Part shown: positions 33,079-43,702 of the stretch, one piece after another
Layout: every line of letters begins with the position of its first letter
Numbering within the stretch: position 1 is the first letter of the stretch
From: Burkholderia mayonis
GTDB lineage: Bacteria; Pseudomonadota; Gammaproteobacteria; Burkholderiales; Burkholderiaceae
DNA: 64,000 nucleotides
Direction: 5' to 3'
Assembly: GCF_001523745.2 (NCBI RefSeq)
Contig: NZ_CP013386.1
Span: forward strand, 2,480,001 to 2,544,000
Program-made: the position numbers and the translations under genes
Notes under the pieces: generated by a model
What the model was told of the DNA's origin: nothing
The model's input: only the letters and a program-made list of their open reading frames with translations
The model's database searches: none

Positions 33079-33428
33079 CGAGTCGTCTCCTGCGAAGTCT
33101 GTCCGGTGGGTTCTGCGGCATTGTAAGCCGCGCCGCCGCCGCGATTGATGAAGTTGCGCGATGCGACTCAGTGGCGCGGGCGATGGATCGGCGAGCGCGG
33201 GGGCGCATGCGCGCGGCCGCGCTTGCGCCATGCGCGGCGAACGATCCCGCGGCGTGCTTGCATCGAACGGTCGCTACGCATGTCGTGTTTGTCGTGCTTG
33301 CCGTGCGCGTCGAACGCTCACGCAACGTTCCGCGGCCGCGCTGTCTTTCGCCTTCACGCCGCGAAACCGCACGCGCCGCGAACGCGCTTGCCATTCCGCG
33401 GCATCGCCGCAAGCGATTTCGCACAGCG
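33079..33428. other. Intergenic region madM-mdcA
   Basis: A 350-base gap within the malonate locus. It contains a box at 33143-33172 that matches one upstream of mdcR. I see no terminator, so both read-through from madM and an own promoter are possible. Confidence 0.5.
33143..33172. promoter_or_regulatory. Candidate MdcR box upstream of mdcA
   Basis: ATGAAGTTG, 8 nt, CGACTCAGTGG. It matches the segment at 34835-34863 in most positions, including identical ATGAAGTTG and TCAGTGG ends. A regulator-binding role is inferred from position. Confidence 0.5.
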
Positions 33429-34196
33429 TCACGCGCCCACCGCCGCCTTCGTCGCGAAGAACAGCAGCGACGGCCCGAGCAGGCAGCCGACGCCCGTATG
33501 GAACGTCGCGATCAGCGCGCCGTAAGGCACGAGCCGCCGGTCGGTCGCCGCGAGCCCCGCGCTCACGCCGCTCACGGTGCCCGCGAGCCCGCCGAAGATC
33601 ATCGCCGCGCGCGGCGTGCGCAGCCCCATGAAGCCCGCCGCGAACGGCGTGCCGACCATCACGATGATCGCCTTCACGAGCCCCGTCGCAATGCTGAGCG
33701 CGATCACGTCGGAGCTCGCGCCGATCGCCGCGCCCGTCACAGGCCCGACGATGTACGTGACGGCGCCCGCGCCGATCGTCGTCATGCTGACGGCGTCCGA
33801 ATAGCCGAACGCGCGCGCGACGCTCGCGCCGACGACGAACGGCAGCACGGTGCCGAGCAGCAGCGACGCGACGCCGATGAGCCCCGCCTTGCGCGCCTCG
33901 GCGGGCTGCACTTCGAACGCCGTCGCGACGATCGCGAAGTCGCGCAGCATCGCGCCGCCCATCAGGCCGACGCCCGCGAAGAACGGCACGTCGGCGATCC
34001 CCTTCTCGCCGCCCGTGTACGCGCCGCCGACGTACGCGAGCGCGAGGCCGATCAGGATCGCGATCGCCGAGCCGTGCACGCGGCCGAACGTGAGCCGCTT
34101 CGACAACGCCGCCGACGCGAACATGATGCAGCCAACGAGCGCGAACGACGCGACGAGTCCGTTGTGCGCGACGATTTTTCCGAGCATGTCGATCAT
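33429..34196 (-). CDS. madM: Malonate transporter subunit MadM
   Basis: Larger membrane subunit of the MadLM sodium-malonate symporter. The 255 residues are almost wholly hydrophobic with glycine-rich helices, such as FFAGVGLMGGAMLRDFAIVA, TTIGAGAVTYIVGPVTGAAI and GGLAGTVSGVSAGLA. GGGAGG stands before ATG 34196. It follows madL after 13 bases. The locus has MadLM where Klebsiella-type mdc operons carry MdcF. Confidence 0.95.
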   Translation of the reverse strand: MIDMLGKIVAHNGLVASFALVGCIMFASAALSKRLTFGRVHGSAIAILIGLALAYVGGAYTGGEKGIADVPFFAGVGLMGGAMLRDFAIVATAFEVQPAEARKAGLIGVASLLLGTVLPFVVGASVARAFGYSDAVSMTTIGAGAVTYIVGPVTGAAIGASSDVIALSIATGLVKAIIVMVGTPFAAGFMGLRTPRAAMIFGGLAGTVSGVSAGLAATDRRLVPYGALIATFHTGVGCLLGPSLLFFATKAAVGA

Positions 34197-34209
34197 GGCC
34201 GCCTCCCGC

Positions 34210-34605
34210 TCAGTTCTCTTCGGGTTGCGGCAGCGCCGACAGCGCGGTCGCGTCGTGGCCGACGCGCGCGAGCGCCGCGATGCAGACCGCGCACACGGCG
34301 ACCGCGCCCGCCGCCGACAACAGCGCGACGGGTCCGCCCTTCAACGCGGCGACGACGTTCTGATTGGCCGCCATCGCGACGACGACCGGGATGTACATCG
34401 CGCCCCAGAACGCGATGCCGGACTCGGCCTCCTTCGGCAGCCAGCCGCGCCGATGCAGGAATAGCCGCAGACCGATGAGGAGCAGCATCGCGATGCCGAC
34501 CCCGCCGACGTTGGTCTTCGCGCCGATCGCGGCGCCCAACAGATCGCCGAGGAAGAGCCCGGCCAGATGGCAGAACGCGAGCAGCGCGGTTCCGTAGATG
34601 ATCAT
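34210..34605 (-). CDS. madL: Malonate transporter subunit MadL
   Basis: Small partner of MadM: 131 residues, four hydrophobic segments, beginning MIIYGTALLAFCHLAGLFLG. LLGAAIGAKTNVGGVGIAML is the conserved first half and WGAMYIPVVVAMAANQNVV the second. CAGGAGA lies 8 bases before ATG 34605, which excludes the longer frame. It is the first gene of the minus-strand malonate cluster, divergent from the LysR gene. Confidence 0.95.
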   Translation of the reverse strand: MIIYGTALLAFCHLAGLFLGDLLGAAIGAKTNVGGVGIAMLLLIGLRLFLHRRGWLPKEAESGIAFWGAMYIPVVVAMAANQNVVAALKGGPVALLSAAGAVAVCAVCIAALARVGHDATALSALPQPEEN

Positions 34606-34834
34606 GCTTGTCTCCTGATTCCTGATGATGGATCGTCGCGGCGTGGGCGCCGCGGCCCGGCGGCTCGTCGTGCGAAGCGCGTTCTCGGGCGGCGATGGCG
34701 ATAGCGTGAAAGACCTGACGGCCCGCCGCGCCGGGTTGCCGTAGACTGGCGGCGGCAGGCCGTCGCCGGCGCGCCCGCGAACGGGCGGCGCGACGGCTCG
34801 GCCAGGCACATCGTAGTCCCGCCGCTTGCGGCCA

Positions 34835-34863
34835 TTTATGAAGTTGTCGAATTCGATTCAGTG
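34835..34863. promoter_or_regulatory. Candidate MdcR box at the mdcR start
   Basis: ATGAAGTTG, 8 nt, CGATTCAGTGG, ending 10 bases before the chosen mdcR start. It pairs with the box at 33143-33172. The position suggests autoregulation and control of madL. Confidence 0.5.
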
Positions 34864-34872
34864 GGTTTAGCA

Positions 34873-35721
34873 ATGCGTCCGTTACCGCCTGAACTGCTGC
34901 GCAGTTTCGTCGCCGTCGCGCAGACGGGCAGCTTCACCGCCGCGTCCGAGCGCGTGAACCTGTCGCAATCGACGGTGAGCCAGCACATCCGCCGCCTCGA
35001 AGAGCAGCTCGACCGGCCGCTCTTCGAGCGCGACACCCGCAACGTACGGCTCGCGCCGAACGGCGAGGCCCTGTTCCGCTATGCGTTGCGCATCCTCGAA
35101 CTGATGGACGAGGCTGTCGCGTCGGTCTGCGGGCCGCCGTTGTCGGGCAAGGTGCGGCTCGGCTTGTCGGAGGATTTCGCGTTGACGCACCTGACGGCCG
35201 CGCTCGTGAGCTTCGTGCAGCGCAATCCGGAAGTCGAGCTCGAGATCGCGACGGGCTTGTCCGGCGATCTGTTCGTCGCGCTCGACGCCGGCCGGCACGA
35301 TCTCGTGTTCGCGAAACGGATTGCGGGCAGCCGTCGCGGGCGCGTGATCCGCACCGAGCCGCTCTTCTGGTGCACGGGCCCCGATTCGCTGCTCACGGGA
35401 CGCGAGCCCGTGCTGCCGCTCGCGCTGCATCCGGAACCGAGCGTGTCGCGCCGGCGCGTGCTCGACACGCTCGAAGCCATCGGACGGCCGCACCGGATCG
35501 CCGTCGCGAGCAGCAGCATCGCGGTGCTGCGCGCGGCGGCGAGCGCGGGGCTCGGCATCAGCGCGTTCGCCGGATACGTGATCCCGCACGGGCTCGCGAA
35601 GCTCGAAGCCGATCTGCCGCCGCTCGGCGATCTCGAATACGTGATCGACCGGCCCGCGAACGCGTCGCGCCCGGCGCTCGCGCTCGAGGCGACGCTCGTC
35701 GCGGCCGCGCACGAGCTCTAA
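34873..35721 (+). CDS. mdcR: LysR-family regulator of the malonate locus
   Basis: A 282-residue LTTR. The winged HTH at residues 1-65 reads LLRSFVAVAQTGSFTAASER, then LSQSTVSQHIRRLEEQL; a periplasmic-binding-like effector domain begins near 90 (GKVRLGLSEDFALTHLTAAL). It is divergent from madLM-mdcACDEGBH, the arrangement of MdcR activators that respond to malonate. I start at ATG 34873; GTG 34861 is in frame four codons earlier and lies inside the candidate box. The mdcR name rests on context. Confidence 0.88.
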   Translation: MRPLPPELLRSFVAVAQTGSFTAASERVNLSQSTVSQHIRRLEEQLDRPLFERDTRNVRLAPNGEALFRYALRILELMDEAVASVCGPPLSGKVRLGLSEDFALTHLTAALVSFVQRNPEVELEIATGLSGDLFVALDAGRHDLVFAKRIAGSRRGRVIRTEPLFWCTGPDSLLTGREPVLPLALHPEPSVSRRRVLDTLEAIGRPHRIAVASSSIAVLRAAASAGLGISAFAGYVIPHGLAKLEADLPPLGDLEYVIDRPANASRPALALEATLVAAAHEL

Positions 35722-36241
35722 TGGGAAAGAGTGGGCCGCGCGTCGATTCGCCGGTCGGCCGCGCGTGAAACGACTCGACGTGTGCTGGCGATGTCGCGAT
35801 CGCGTCGATGTTTCGATCGCACCGGCCGCGACAGCCTGCAAGCGAGCCAGCAAGCAGGCCGCCGACAATCAGGGAACCTAACGGCCGGAAATTCTGCAAT
35901 CTGCAATCTGCAATCTGCAATCTGCAATCTGCAATCTGCAATCTGCAATCTGCAATCTGCAATCGACGTCCCGGCAGAACGATAACCGAGCCGATTGCGG
36001 ACCGCTCGTTCACGCATCCGCGTCACGCGATCCGTCCCAATCGTCGGCGGCGCCGCACGTCGAATATCCGGTCCGACCCGCGTCACAAGCCGCCTGCACG
36101 GCCCTCGCACGCTGCCTGACCAAATCGTCATGATGCGGTCATCGTCCGCTCAGGCGCCCCTCTTCAGAATGCGACTCACCGGAAGACGAAGTCACGACGC
36201 ACTTCGCTTCCCCCGATCCCGTCACTTTTCTGGAGCTTTCG
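35722..36241. other. Intergenic region with heptanucleotide repeat
   Basis: 520 bases between mdcR and the DUF4148 gene. Apart from the 7-bp array (35893-35964) I see no gene; the short open frames cross the array and have no start signals. Confidence 0.5.
35893..35964. repeat. 7-bp array, about 10 copies
   Basis: Perfect TCTGCAA units (AATCTGC in another phase). The period is not a multiple of three and the array lies outside any gene, so it is free to vary in length. Confidence 0.97.
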
Positions 36242-36499
36242 ATGAATACGCTACGCTTTCTCGTCACGGCAGCCGCCATCGCTACGTCCGTGCTGACCGC
36301 GACGTCGGCGCTCGCATCGGCGTCCGATGCGTCGCAAGGCAAGACGCGCGCACAGGTGCGCGCGGAGTTGATCCAGGCGTACCGCGACGGCGTGATCCCG
36401 GCGTCGGACGGCGACTATCCGCCGAGCCAGGCGACGATCGACGCGAACCGCACGCGCCCCGCGGCGGCCAATCCCGCGTGGGCGCGGGAACAGCAGTAA
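36242..36499 (+). CDS. Small exported DUF4148-type protein
   Basis: 85 residues: signal peptide MNTLRFLVTAAAIATSVLTA, cut near residue 25-27, then KTRAQVRAELIQAYRDGVIP, then SDGDYPPSQATIDANR. That pattern is typical of DUF4148, an abundant Burkholderia periplasmic family of unknown role. TGGAGC lies 8 bases before the ATG. It is monocistronic. Confidence 0.9.
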   Translation: MNTLRFLVTAAAIATSVLTATSALASASDASQGKTRAQVRAELIQAYRDGVIPASDGDYPPSQATIDANRTRPAAANPAWAREQQ

Positions 36500-36583
36500 G
36501 CGCACGCCGGGCCGCCCGCGCGCGAACACGACGCGATACGGCCCGGCGTCGCCGGCGCGCGTCCGGCCGCCGATCGGCGGCGC

Positions 36584-37501
36584 TCAGGGCAGGAAGCTGT
36601 CGCGCCGCACGTCGATCAATTCGACGAGCAGACGATCGCGCTCCGCGCCGAGTTCGGCCATCGAGCGCGCGCCCTGGATCTCGCGCAGCGCGTCGATCAG
36701 CTTGCGGTCGACGTCGGGCGAAAACGACGGCGCGCCGAGATCGTTCCACCACGTCGTCATCGGGCCCGACAGGTGCTCGAGAAAATGTGCGATGCCGCCT
36801 TCGCCGCCGCCGAGATGGTAGACGAGGTTCTGCCCCATCAGCCCCCAGCGCAGGCCCGGCCCCCACGACACTGCCTTGTCCGCATCCTCGACGCTCACGA
36901 CGCCCTCACCGACCAAGTGATATACCTCGCGAAAGAGCGCCGCCGCAAGCCGGTTCGCGACGTGGCCCGCCATCTCCTTGTTGAGCACGATCGTCACTTT
37001 GCCGAGGCCGTCGTAGAAGCGCTTCGCTTGCGCGATCGCGTCGGCCGACGTCGCCGCGCCGCCGACCAGCTCGACGAGCGGAATCAGATGCGGCGGATTG
37101 AACGGATGCGCGACGAGACAGCGCGCCGGATGCGCGTCGCATGCGCTCTGGATGTCCGACATCCGGAGCCCCGACGAACTCGACGCGACGAGCACGTGCG
37201 CGGGCAGCAGCGCGTCGATCCGGCGATACAGGTCGCGTTTGAGGTCGAGACGCTCGGGGCCGTTCTCCTGCACGAAGTCCGCGCCGTCCAGCGCGGCGTC
37301 GAGCGTCGGTTCGAACGCGAGCCGTGAAGCGAGCGTCGCGGCGCGCTCGCCGAGAAAATTCGCGAGCGCGGCGTCGAGCCGCGTGCGGGCGTCGGGCGCA
37401 GGATCGGTGACGGCGACGTCGAAGCCCTTCGACAGATAAAACGCGGTCCAGCTCGCGCCGATCACGCCGGCGCCGACGACGGCGATCCGTTGAATCTTCA
37501 T
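36584..37501 (-). CDS. 3-hydroxyacyl-CoA dehydrogenase family protein, carnitine 3-dehydrogenase-like
   Basis: NAD-dependent dehydrogenase of 305 residues. Rossmann motif IAVVGAGVIGASWTAFYLSK at 5-24, then ENGPERLDLKRDLYRRID, SSSSGLRMSDIQ, and AHPFNPPHLIPLVELVGG with the catalytic His. WGPGLRWGLMGQNLVYHLGG in the helical domain matches L-carnitine dehydrogenases better than 3-hydroxybutyryl-CoA dehydrogenases. AAGGAGACATCGCCC precedes ATG 37501. No other carnitine genes are next to it, so the substrate is inferred. Confidence 0.88.
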   Translation of the reverse strand: MKIQRIAVVGAGVIGASWTAFYLSKGFDVAVTDPAPDARTRLDAALANFLGERAATLASRLAFEPTLDAALDGADFVQENGPERLDLKRDLYRRIDALLPAHVLVASSSSGLRMSDIQSACDAHPARCLVAHPFNPPHLIPLVELVGGAATSADAIAQAKRFYDGLGKVTIVLNKEMAGHVANRLAAALFREVYHLVGEGVVSVEDADKAVSWGPGLRWGLMGQNLVYHLGGGEGGIAHFLEHLSGPMTTWWNDLGAPSFSPDVDRKLIDALREIQGARSMAELGAERDRLLVELIDVRRDSFLP

Positions 37502-38055
37502 GGGCGATGTCTCCTTGGTTTTCGAATGCGCGGACGATTGTCGCATCGAACGGCGACGGCTGCGCGCGGGGCGCGGCGCGCGGGCGCAAGGGCCAACGCG
37601 CGCGCCGGGAGGAGAGCGGCGCGTGCGCGCGTGCGTCGGATCGGAGAGCGAGCATGCCGTCGCGCGGCGCTCGCGTAGGTCGATGCGTCTTCGGCGCTTC
37701 GACGCGCGGGCGGTGCGACTTCGGTGCATCGGTTGTGCGAGCCGGCCGTCGCGCGATGGGCGCGAGCGCTGCAATTGCATAACGCCGGTTCGCAGTGTCG
37801 AACACGATGCCGCTGTCGCGCGCGGGCCATCGGCCGGCAACGACGCGCGGACGGCACTTGCGCATCGCCATCTGCCGAATGCGTACAGGTCACACATGCG
37901 CTTCCGTCGAACGAAAAAAAGCCGCATGAACGCCGAAGCGTCATGCGGCTTTTCGTTCCATTCACACGTTCGGTGCGTTCGGTGCGATCGACACGTTCGT
38001 CACGCACCGCATCCGTCGCGGCTCGCGCCGAACGCAGCGTGCCCCGCCGTGTCGA
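37502..38055. other. Intergenic region between pckG and the dehydrogenase
   Basis: 554 bases holding the pckG terminator (37912-37953) and the promoter of the 36584-37501 gene. Several frames are open only because of composition; I recognise no gene. Confidence 0.5.
37912..37953 (-). terminator. Bidirectional terminator after pckG
   Basis: AAAAGCCGCATGA (37917-37929) pairs with TCATGCGGCTTTT (37941-37953). On the minus strand it ends in seven T. It lies ~100 bases beyond the pckG stop. Confidence 0.9.
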
Positions 38056-39921
<1,866 letters not shown>

Positions 39922-40689
39922 GAAAGTGTCTCCGTGTTGTGGAACCAGAATGCTGCGCGTGCGCGGCGCGACGACGCGCGCGACGGCTGGCGTAGCGACG
40001 CTACGCGATGGCTGGGGGCGACGCCTGCGCGAACGCGCATTGCGGGCGTCACACTCAACGTTCCGACTCCCAAAATCGTGGAGCGTTCGTTTTTTTTAGG
40101 GTTGGGAACGACTGTATCGCCAAGCTTGCTCATGCACCTGCCATACGATCAAGGTGATAGGCAGCATACCATCGCGATGCGCGCCGCGGCGCTGCGCCGC
40201 AGCAAGACGCGACTGCCGCGCGCGGGCGCGCGATTCCGCCTCGACGAACGCGCGCCGGGCCGCTCGGCGAACGCAATCGGAATAATCCAGCATGCGGCGA
40301 ACACGGGTTTTTACCGACGCGAGCGCGCGGTTCGGCAAGCATGTCGACGGCAGCGGCAGCGCGGTTCTGCCATGTGGAACCGCTGTGTGCGGTGGGCGGC
40401 ACATGCGAGGATTCGCGATTCGGTGCGCGCAATCGCCTTCGATGCCGATGCAAGTAATCGTTTCGCCGCGTGAAGCATCACGTCGCTCGAAGATCGAGCG
40501 GTGATGCTTGCGTATTCGGAATACAGGCATCTCCACGAACGTCTACCTCGCCGACCGTGATCCCGATGCGAGCGGCAAGCGGCACAACGATCGCAATGCA
40601 CGCCCCTTCCAGTCTTCAACACCGCGATAGGTTCGCTCGAGCATTCGTCGCGGTCTCATCGCGTTTGCGATGAATTCGATTCGAGCGCA
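39922..40689. other. Intergenic region upstream of pckG
   Basis: 768 bases with no recognisable gene. It contains the pckG promoter area, an eight-T run at 40091-40098 and a long hairpin at 40473-40509. The right end runs into the decayed sulfite-reductase fragment, so it may be eroded coding DNA. Confidence 0.45.
40473..40509. other. Long hairpin in a gene-free interval
   Basis: AAGCATCAC (40473-40481) pairs with GTGATGCTT (40501-40509), inside which CGCTCG pairs with CGAGCG around loop AAGAT. Two unpaired bases lie on the left arm. There is no T tract, so a terminator role is doubtful. Confidence 0.5.
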
Positions 40690-41215
40690 ACGTCGCGCAG
40701 CACAAGGATCCTGCGCTGCGGATCGTCACGCTGTCGTTCAAGCGCCGGCTCCAGGCGCCCGGCGACGCCTCGCACGAGCAGCTCGACGCGCTCGCCCACC
40801 TCGTCGAGCGCTTCTCCGCCGGCGAGGCGCGTGTCACGCACGCGCAAAACGCCGTGCTGCCGTGGGTGCACGTCGACGATCTGCATCCGCTGTGGGAAGC
40901 GCGCGCGACGCGGGCCTCGCGAGCGCGAACGTGCGCCTCCTGACCGATATGGTCGCGTGCCCCGGCGGCGACTTCTGCGCGCTCACGAGCGCGCGCTCGA
41001 TCCCGATCGCCAACGCGATCGCCGAGCGCTTCGACGCTCTCGACGGGCTGAACGACATCGGCGACGTCGACCTGCACATCAGCGGCTGCATCAGCTCGTG
41101 CGGACACCATCACAGCGGCCACATCGGCATTCTCGGCGTCGACAAGGACGGCGACGAGCGGTACCAGGTGACGCTCGGCGGCTCCGGTGAACCGGCGTCA
41201 CACCAAACGCGCCGC
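40690..41215 (+). pseudogene. Remnant of a nitrite/sulfite reductase (CysI-like) C-terminal part
   Basis: Two frames together spell the end of an assimilatory sulfite/nitrite reductase. DPALRIVTLSF, QLDALAHLVERFSAGEARVT and QNAVLPWVHVDDLHPLWEA lie in one frame to ~40900. After a frameshift come GLASANVRLLTDMVACPGGD, NDIGDVDLHISGCISSCGHH and HIGILGVDKDGDERYQVTLG. The siroheme/4Fe-4S cysteine motif is intact, but the N-terminal ~300 residues and the C-terminus are gone. It is not functional as it stands. Confidence 0.85.
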
Positions 41216-41303
41216 GGCGCGACCATGGCTTCGAAAGGCATACGAAAGAACGGCGCGTGCCGGTTACGATCGCGGCTTCATGCTGCCGCGCACCAAGAAA
41301 AAC

Positions 41304-41309
41304 TATAAT
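41304..41309 (+). promoter_or_regulatory. TATAAT -10 element before the DUF2242 gene
   Basis: A perfect TATAAT about 165 bases ahead of ATG 41476. No good -35 is visible, so the call is weak. Confidence 0.4.
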
Positions 41310-41475
41310 AGTCGGCTCGCCATGCCACATCGCGTCGGCTGACGCGGCGTGCGGAAGGCCGCGCGGATCGCCGCTGCGATTCGCTCGCGCGCCCGCGCCG
41401 ATCGGCAGCGTCGAGCCCGGGCGTCATGCCCGGGCCGAGTTGCACGGCACGTGGCCGGCCCCTTTGAATTACACC

Positions 41476-42600
41476 ATGCACAACCGATTCCGACCGTTCC
41501 TCGTCCCGTCCGCCGTTGCGATCGCGACCGTGCTGTCCGCCTGCTCGTCCGCGCCCAAGCCCTTGTATCAACAAGAACAGTTCGACGCGACCGCGAGCCC
41601 GTACGCGCGCACGTTCCACGAGAAATCGGCCTTGACGTGCGAAGCCGCGCGCCGCGCGCTGCTGAGCCAGGGCTACATGGCGAGCGCGACGCGCCCGGAT
41701 GCGGTCGAAGGCAGCAAGAACTTCCAGCCGAGCAACGACTCGCACGTCGTCATCGAATTCCACGTCGTCTGCGCGGACGCCGACATCGACGGCGCGTCGA
41801 GCATCGCCTACGTGAACGCCGTGCAGGACCGCTACTCGTTGAAGAAGAGCAACACGTCGGCGAGCGTCGGTCTGAGCGTGTTCGGCTCGCTGTCGCTGCC
41901 GATCGGCTCGAGCGACGACGCAATGGTCAAGATCGCGAGCGAAACCATTCCCGCCGGCGTGTTCTACGAGCGCTTCTTCAATCTCGTCGACCACTTCCTG
42001 AAGATCGATCCGACGCGACGCGACAAGGCCGCGGTCAAGGCGGCCGAAAAGGAACGCGTCGCGCCGCTGCCGGAGCCGGCGGAGACGGCCGAAGGCGCGC
42101 CGATGAAGCTGAAAACGCCGGCCGTGCCGACACCGCCGGCGGAGCCCGTGCATCCCGCTTCCGAGGCAGCGTCGATGCCAGCTGCGGCGTCGGCTCCGGC
42201 GTCCGCGCCGACCGCGGCTTCGGCTTCGACGTCCGCGTTCGCGCCTGCCGCGGCCTCGGCTCCGGCGTCCGCGCCCGCGCCGGCATCGGTTCCCGTGCCG
42301 ATGTCCGCACCGGCGCCGACATCCACGCCTGCCCCCGCGCCTACCGCGCCCCCTTCGTCGTCGATCATGCGATCGGTGACGCCCGTGGTGTCGTCGTCTC
42401 ACTCGGCGAAGCCGTTGGCATCGGCGTCGCCGATCGCGCCGTCGACCAACGCGCCCGTCCCGGCGGAGTCGGCGCAGACCGAGGCCGCCACGCCGACAGC
42501 GGAAGGTGCGGGCGCGCCTGCGCCAACACCCGCCACGACGGCCCCGGTAACGACGGAAAACGCAACGCAATCCGCCGCCAACGACGTCAACGCGAACTGA
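41476..42600 (+). CDS. DUF2242-type lipoprotein with long Pro/Ala/Ser-rich tail
   Basis: 374 residues. Signal peptide with lipobox: VAIATVLSACSS, lipidated Cys near 23. The conserved part (to ~195) includes EQFDATASPYARTFHEKSAL, TCEAARRALLSQGYMASATR, VIEFHVVCADA and ETIPAGVFYERFFNLVDHFL, which fits DUF2242, function unknown. Residues ~205-374 are low-complexity Ala/Pro/Ser/Thr, probably an extended periplasmic linker; the length suggests recent growth of short repeats. Confidence 0.85.
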   Translation: MHNRFRPFLVPSAVAIATVLSACSSAPKPLYQQEQFDATASPYARTFHEKSALTCEAARRALLSQGYMASATRPDAVEGSKNFQPSNDSHVVIEFHVVCADADIDGASSIAYVNAVQDRYSLKKSNTSASVGLSVFGSLSLPIGSSDDAMVKIASETIPAGVFYERFFNLVDHFLKIDPTRRDKAAVKAAEKERVAPLPEPAETAEGAPMKLKTPAVPTPPAEPVHPASEAASMPAAASAPASAPTAASASTSAFAPAAASAPASAPAPASVPVPMSAPAPTSTPAPAPTAPPSSSIMRSVTPVVSSSHSAKPLASASPIAPSTNAPVPAESAQTEAATPTAEGAGAPAPTPATTAPVTTENATQSAANDVNAN

Positions 42601-42683
42601 TCGCCCCTCCCCGTCAGCTCTCCCGCCAATCGCCACGCATGGGACGCAAGCTTCTCCGCGTACCGCGCCGTCTACTTCGCTGC

Positions 42684-43457
42684 TTACTTCGTCGTGTAAC
42701 CGCCGTTGATCAGGATCGTCTGGCCGGTGACCCACCACCCGTCGCTGACGAGATGGCGAATGAACGGCACGACGTCCTCGATGTCGGTCAGCCCCGTCTT
42801 CGAAAACGGTGACAACGCGGCGGCCGTCTTGTGATACGCGACCGCGTCCGCGCCTTCGGCCGGATAGAAGAACGGCGTGTCCATCGGGCCCGGGCCGACC
42901 GCCGTCACGGAAATGCCGCGCGCGCCAAATTCCTTCGCCGCCGCGCGCGTGAAGTGCTCGACGGGCGCCTTCAGCCCCGCGTAGGCCGCGTAGAACGGCG
43001 TGAACGCGCCGAGCAGCGACGTCACGAGCGTGAGGATCTTGCCGTTGTCGTTGACTTGCTTGCCCGCTTCCTTCAGGAAGAAGAACGCCGACTTCGAGTT
43101 GACGGCAGCCATCTCGTCGTATTCGGCTTCGGTGATCTCGGCGAACGGCTTCTTCAGCACCTTGCCGACCGTGTTGATCGCGATGTCCGGACGGCCGACC
43201 GCGGCCACCGCATCGGCGAACAACTTCTCGACGGCGCCCGCCGTCGTCAGGTCCGCCTGCAGCGCGACCGCCTGCGCGCCCGCCGCCTTCATCGCCGCGA
43301 CGGTCGCCTCGGCATCGGCCTGCGTGCCCGGGCTGTTGTAATGGATGACGACCGCCTTCGCGCCATGCTCGGCGAGATCGCGCGCGATCAGCCCGCCGAG
43401 ATTCTTCGCGCCGCCCGCGACGATGACGGTTTTGCCCTTGATGCTATGGTCTGCCAT
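42684..43457 (-). CDS. SDR-family oxidoreductase
   Basis: A classical short-chain dehydrogenase of 257 residues. The cofactor motif is altered to VIVAGGAKNLGGLIARDLAE (TGxxxGxG is replaced by AGGAKNLGG). NTVGKVLKKP stands for NNAG; the catalytic tyrosine and lysine lie in the segment AFTPFYAAYAGLKAPVEHFT (YxxxK appears as YAGLK), and GPGPMDTPFF follows. Acyl-ACP reductase-like proteins look similar. It is divergent from the LysR gene at 43703, which probably controls it. Confidence 0.92.
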   Translation of the reverse strand: MADHSIKGKTVIVAGGAKNLGGLIARDLAEHGAKAVVIHYNSPGTQADAEATVAAMKAAGAQAVALQADLTTAGAVEKLFADAVAAVGRPDIAINTVGKVLKKPFAEITEAEYDEMAAVNSKSAFFFLKEAGKQVNDNGKILTLVTSLLGAFTPFYAAYAGLKAPVEHFTRAAAKEFGARGISVTAVGPGPMDTPFFYPAEGADAVAYHKTAAALSPFSKTGLTDIEDVVPFIRHLVSDGWWVTGQTILINGGYTTK

Positions 43458-43551
43458 GGTGGCTCTCCGTTTCCGAGGCGCGAGGCCGCCGGATGCCGCC
43501 TCGCATGCGTTCGAATGATATATTCCAGAAAATCCCTATAAAGCCATCACT

Positions 43552-43570
43552 TCTGACATCACCCGTCAGA
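43552..43570. promoter_or_regulatory. Palindrome in the SDR/LysR intergenic region
   Basis: TCTGAC (43552-43557), 7 nt, GTCAGA (43565-43570). Placed between the divergent genes it is a natural candidate for the LysR site. Function inferred from position. Confidence 0.5.
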
Positions 43571-43702
43571 GAAATCGAATAATTGTTGGTTGCCGCACGC
43601 TCGATCCCACGACGATGACCCAGTTCGCCCCCGTACCCGCGCCGCCCGCCGCGCCCGACACACATCGCGTGACGCCGCCCGCGCTTCGCCACCGAGACGC
43701 CG

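Noticed and set aside
41278-42738. A 486-residue Arg/Gly-rich minus-strand frame
   Set aside because: Antisense of the Ala/Pro-rich tail of the DUF2242 lipoprotein gene.
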